64,000 bases of DNA from JANQNX01 sp965601665 (GTDB lineage Bacteria > Pseudomonadota > Gammaproteobacteria > Eutrophobiales > Eutrophobiaceae), in the NCBI GenBank assembly GCA_965601665.1, contig OZ271833.1, forward strand, positions 2,046,001 to 2,110,000. The letters run 5' to 3'. The translations under genes and the position numbers were made by a program. The notes under the pieces are model-generated. The model did not search any database. It worked only from the letters and a program-made list of their open reading frames with translations, and had not been told where the DNA came from. Positions 62,616 to 64,000 of this stretch are shown here, piece after piece (positions within the stretch are counted from its first letter, which is position 1; the number at the start of each line of letters is the position of its first letter).

Positions 62616-63896
62616 TTATTTCACCTGGAACTTCATATTTGTTACTTCACGACGACAGGCGGGTTTATTCATGACCAGTTGCAACAAACCAAGATAGCGT
62701 TCTGCAAATCCGGCCGTGCAATATTCAAGGTAATATTCCCACATACGGAAAAAACTATTGCTGTAACCCAGCTTATAAACCTGTTCTTCTTTTTCCATGA
62801 ACGTATTGCGCCAGGCTTGTAACGTTCGCGCATAATCAGGCGCATAATCCTCAATATGTGTTACTTTTAAATTTGTTGTCGCTATCGCCTGCGTCATGGC
62901 AGCTAGCGATGGGCAACAGCTACCTGGAAAAATATAACGCTGAATAAAATCAGGGGTTTTAAGATAGGCCTCATAGCGATTGTCCGGCATGGCTATTGCC
63001 TGGATGCACATCTGCCCATCATCTTTTAACAAGGCAGCACAATGTTGAAAGTACTCTGGCAAAAAGTCATGCCCTACCGCCTCAATCATTTCTATGGAAA
63101 CCAGTCGATCATACTGGCCCTGCATATCCCTGTAGTCAGTCAATAACAGCTCAATTTTGTCACCCAATCCGGCGTCTTCTATACGCTGTTTAGCAAGTTC
63201 ATATTGTTCGCTGGAAATTGTGGTAGTGGTCACCTTGCAGCCATAATGTCTGGCGGCATGAATAGCAAAGCTGCCCCAGCCAGTGCCAATTTCAACGATA
63301 TGATGGTGCGCTTGTAATCCCAGTTTTTGGCAAATAAGATCAAGCTTCATTTCTGAAGCGCCCTTTAGACTCGTATCATCAGAAGCAAAAACCCCGGATG
63401 AATACGTCATGGTTTCATCAAGGAATAATTCAAACAGTTCATTACCAAGGTCGTAGTGGTCGTGTATGTTCTGGTTACTGCCATTGCGCGTGTTGGCACG
63501 CAATCGATGCAGTAATCGATCCTTTAGTACGCCTGCTTTTGCCAGCCCCTGCTCCATCGCGTCAAGTTGATCGGTGTTTTGGATTAATATCTGGAAAAGC
63601 GATTGAAGGCTGGAACACCCCCATAGACCACGGCGGTAGGCATCGGCGGCACCATTACTGCCGTTGCGAAAAATACAGCTATAAAAACTCGCATCAAAGA
63701 TTGTGATTTGGACTGCATGACCGCCCATTTCACCTGCTGACCAGGAGCCCCATGGATCGTGGATAACAATGTGGCCAGACTTCAATCCATGCAATTTTTT
63801 TTGCATCTGCTGGCGTATCCAGAAATTGATAGTCTGCATCATGTTCGATCCTTGTAGCTGCTCGAACACATTCATAATCAAACTACCGGCTTTCAT
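62616..63896 (-). CDS. cfa: Cyclopropane-fatty-acyl-phospholipid synthase
   Basis: 426 residues: a Cfa-type N-terminal domain, then the SAM motif VEIGTGWGSF at residues 201-210 and VSIEMIEAVG, which marks typical bacterial Cfa-like enzymes. It methylenates or methylates unsaturated acyl chains of phospholipids. ATG 63896 has AAGGAG 8 nt upstream and overlaps the DUF1365 stop. Whether the product is a cyclopropane, a methylated or a furan fatty acid is not decidable here. Confidence 0.88.
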   Translation of the reverse strand: MKAGSLIMNVFEQLQGSNMMQTINFWIRQQMQKKLHGLKSGHIVIHDPWGSWSAGEMGGHAVQITIFDASFYSCIFRNGSNGAADAYRRGLWGCSSLQSLFQILIQNTDQLDAMEQGLAKAGVLKDRLLHRLRANTRNGSNQNIHDHYDLGNELFELFLDETMTYSSGVFASDDTSLKGASEMKLDLICQKLGLQAHHHIVEIGTGWGSFAIHAARHYGCKVTTTTISSEQYELAKQRIEDAGLGDKIELLLTDYRDMQGQYDRLVSIEMIEAVGHDFLPEYFQHCAALLKDDGQMCIQAIAMPDNRYEAYLKTPDFIQRYIFPGSCCPSLAAMTQAIATTNLKVTHIEDYAPDYARTLQAWRNTFMEKEEQVYKLGYSNSFFRMWEYYLEYCTAGFAERYLGLLQLVMNKPACRREVTNMKFQVK

Positions 63897-64000
63897 AATT
63901 CTGCTCCTTGTTTGGAATAGTGTTTCGGATGTTCAAAGAAAGGTGTCTTTTTCAACCACAGGCACAGCGCCTGCCAGTAAATTGCGCTAATTACTTTCAG
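63893..64000 (-). CDS. DUF1365 family protein, C-terminal 35 residues (cut by window edge)
   Basis: An open frame enters from the right edge and stops at 63893-63895, overlapping the cfa ATG (TTATGA). The 35 residues contain LKVISAIYWQAL and LWLKKTPFFEHPK, which match the conserved end of DUF1365 proteins, the usual partner directly before cfa. Confidence 0.75.
   Translation of the reverse strand: MKVISAIYWQALCLWLKKTPFFEHPKHYSKQGAEL

Noticed and set aside
1..64000. CRISPR arrays, insertion sequences, prophage or integron features
   Set aside because: No repeated spacer-repeat pattern, transposase or integrase motif, or terminal inverted repeats flanked by target duplications were seen.

Overview
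The window is a 64 kb stretch of chromosome from a gram-negative bacterium, almost certainly a gammaproteobacterium. Evidence for this is the block synteny (ibaG-murA-hisGDC, queA-tgt-yajC-secDF, lptF/lptG divergent from pepA-holC-valS, pilF-rodZ-hisS-yfgM-bamB-der, bamC-dapA divergent from gcvR-bcp) and the outer-membrane assembly genes. Base composition is moderate and even. I saw no insertion sequence, prophage, integron or CRISPR array. Family-level assignment is not possible by reading alone. Both ends cut a gene: hisC on the left and a DUF1365 gene on the right.

Layout. 1-4.1 kb (minus strand): histidine genes hisG-hisD-hisC behind murA and the BolA-like ibaG. 4.2-14.6 kb (minus): one long same-strand run queA-tgt-yajC-secD-secF-pdxB-purN-RND transporter-mlaC, closed by an intrinsic terminator. 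14.7 kb: tRNA-Leu(CAA) with a good sigma-70 promoter. 14.8-17.5 kb: a TlpA-like thioredoxin, a DUF2452 protein, a CinA N-domain protein and an orphan c-type cytochrome. 17.5-22 kb (minus): pcnB-folK-deoxynucleoside kinase-panB-panC-panD. 22.2-25.9 kb: a GT2/GtrA glycosyltransferase and an RDD membrane protein, convergent with lptF-lptG. 26-32.2 kb: pepA-holC-unknown-valS, then serine acetyltransferase and a DUF2970 protein.

32.3-39.6 kb holds a complete SUF iron-sulfur operon, iscR-sufA-sufB-sufC-sufD-sufS-sufU-sufT, followed by a Rieske protein. In front of iscR lie two abutting 25-bp sites resembling type-1 IscR boxes, which suggests Fe-S feedback control. The serine acetyltransferase just upstream supplies the cysteine precursor that SufS consumes. 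39.7-47.9 kb: ndk-rlmN-pilF-rodZ-hisS-yfgM-bamB-der. 47.9-52.6 kb: bamC-dapA divergent from gcvR-bcp, then a PIN-PhoH protein. 52.6-53.9 kb: a membrane protein with a heme-type CxxCH motif and a cysteine-rich lipoprotein, both unrecognised. 53.9-58.2 kb: AI-2E/PerM permease, a 322-bp gap with a candidate small RNA, queG, then nfeD-SPFH-DUF4870. 58.2-64 kb (minus): a lipid-modification-like cluster DUF1365-cfa-DUF2878-DUF1295-second Cfa-type methyltransferase-DUF1475-secreted protein-DUF3530.

The parts most worth following are the right-end cluster with two Cfa-family enzymes, the RND plus MlaC pair that resembles HpnN/HpnM without other mla or hpn genes, the IscR-box array, the candidate small RNA with a GG-N10-GC promoter element, and the CxxCH membrane protein.
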